A stretch of DNA of 64,000 nucleotides, from contig NZ_CANLZZ010000005.1 of assembly GCF_947495725.1 (NCBI RefSeq), forward strand, positions 248,001 to 312,000, given 5' to 3'. This DNA comes from an uncultured Lutibacter sp. (lineage in GTDB: Bacteria; Bacteroidota; Bacteroidia; Flavobacteriales; Flavobacteriaceae). The translations under genes were made by a program, and so were the position numbers. The notes under the pieces are model-generated. The model searched no databases and had not been told where the DNA came from. It saw nothing but the letters and a program-made list of their open reading frames with translations. How positions within the stretch are numbered: position 1 is the stretch's first letter; every line of letters begins with the position of its first letter. Shown one piece after another: positions 63,424 to 64,000 of this stretch.

Positions 63424-64000
63424 ATGAATAAAATATTTTCAATCTTAGTAATGGCTTTAATTTTTGTGCAAACCAGTTTTGCACAAATCAATGTTTATGA
63501 AAAACCTAGATCAAATACACTTGTAAAAACTGTTCAATGGGAAGTAAATGATTTACTTTTTAAAACAAGAAAAAATGTTAAATCACCACACAAAAAAAGT
63601 GTTTTTGCAATTGTAAAAGGAAGAGATGGGGAACAAAAAATACCGTTGTTTTATAATGGAAATAAAGAGTGGGTTTTTCGTTATTCAAGTTCAACAATTG
63701 GAACTAAATCATATGTTTTAGAATCTGAAGTAAAAGAGTTGAATGGTAGAAGAGGTAAGTTTGTTATTTCAGAAAATAAGAAAAAAGAACGTCACGGAGG
63801 AATTGTAAAAAATGAAGATGACAAAAGACATTTTTATTATGAAGATGGTTCACACTATTTTAATCTTGCTTTTGAGTGCGATTGGTTATTTGCATTAGAT
63901 TATGGTCAAAAAGAAATTTCTAAAACAAAACATCTATTAAATTTAATAAACCAAAACGGATTCAATCAGATTGTTATGAATGTGTATGCTTATGATCCGG
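63424..64000 (+). CDS. DUF5060/DUF4038-like putative glycoside hydrolase, truncated by window edge
   Basis: MNKIFSILVMALIFVQTSFAQINVYEKPRSNTLVKTVQWEVNDLLFKT...FYYEDGSHYFNLAFECDWLFALDY. Confidence 0.7.
   Translation, partial: MNKIFSILVMALIFVQTSFAQINVYEKPRSNTLVKTVQWEVNDLLFKTRKNVKSPHKKSVFAIVKGRDGEQKIPLFYNGNKEWVFRYSSSTIGTKSYVLESEVKELNGRRGKFVISENKKKERHGGIVKNEDDKRHFYYEDGSHYFNLAFECDWLFALDYGQKEISKTKHLLNLINQNGFNQIVMNVYAYDP

Overview
AT-rich window typical of a Flavobacteriaceae (Bacteroidota) chromosome. Identity is inferred from codon and AT bias, SpII lipoproteins, TAnnTTTG-type promoters and the gene families present. (1) 1-16.3 kb is mostly core genome: DEAD-box helicase (truncated), ABC-F ATPase, an ECF sigma/anti-sigma/Spy-like operon, pntAA-pntAB-pntB transhydrogenase, MBL hydrolase, pentapeptide-repeat protein and DNA-alkylation-repair protein. 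(2) About 16.3-35.5 kb is an accessory array of short, almost exclusively minus-strand, mostly single-gene units: DUF6090 paralogues, DUF418, CDF transporter, beta-barrels, an exported deaminase, SIMPL, DUF3500 and others. The units are separated by about 16 related 100-300 bp imperfect inverted repeats that resemble integron attC sites (left end ...YAAC-AAT/ACC, right end ...GTTRGC). No integrase is visible, so this looks like a CALIN-like cassette array. (3) 35.5-39.7 kb holds a phosphofructokinase with PPi-type signature residues, a LexA/CI-like S24 regulator coupled to an exonuclease/GIY-YIG fusion, LETM1-like and DUF2007 proteins. (4) 40.1-54.5 kb is a tandem array of nine paralogous SpII lipoproteins. 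They have unrelated or strongly diverged N-terminal domains, then thrombospondin type-3-like Ca-binding repeats, then a near-identical ~75-aa C-terminal domain. Five intergenic regions are near-identical ~330 bp repeats containing a hairpin with a compensatory base-pair change. Polymorphic positions in the constant 3' module pass a four-gamete test for shuffling between paralogues. (5) 54.6-64 kb holds a ToxR/CadC-like membrane-anchored regulator, two tandem Asp-box propeller proteins (one secreted, one lipoprotein), a GH3 enzyme and a truncated DUF5060/DUF4038-like protein. The lipoprotein array and the attC-like array are the two most interesting systems. Family names come from recognition of sequence motifs; no database search was run.
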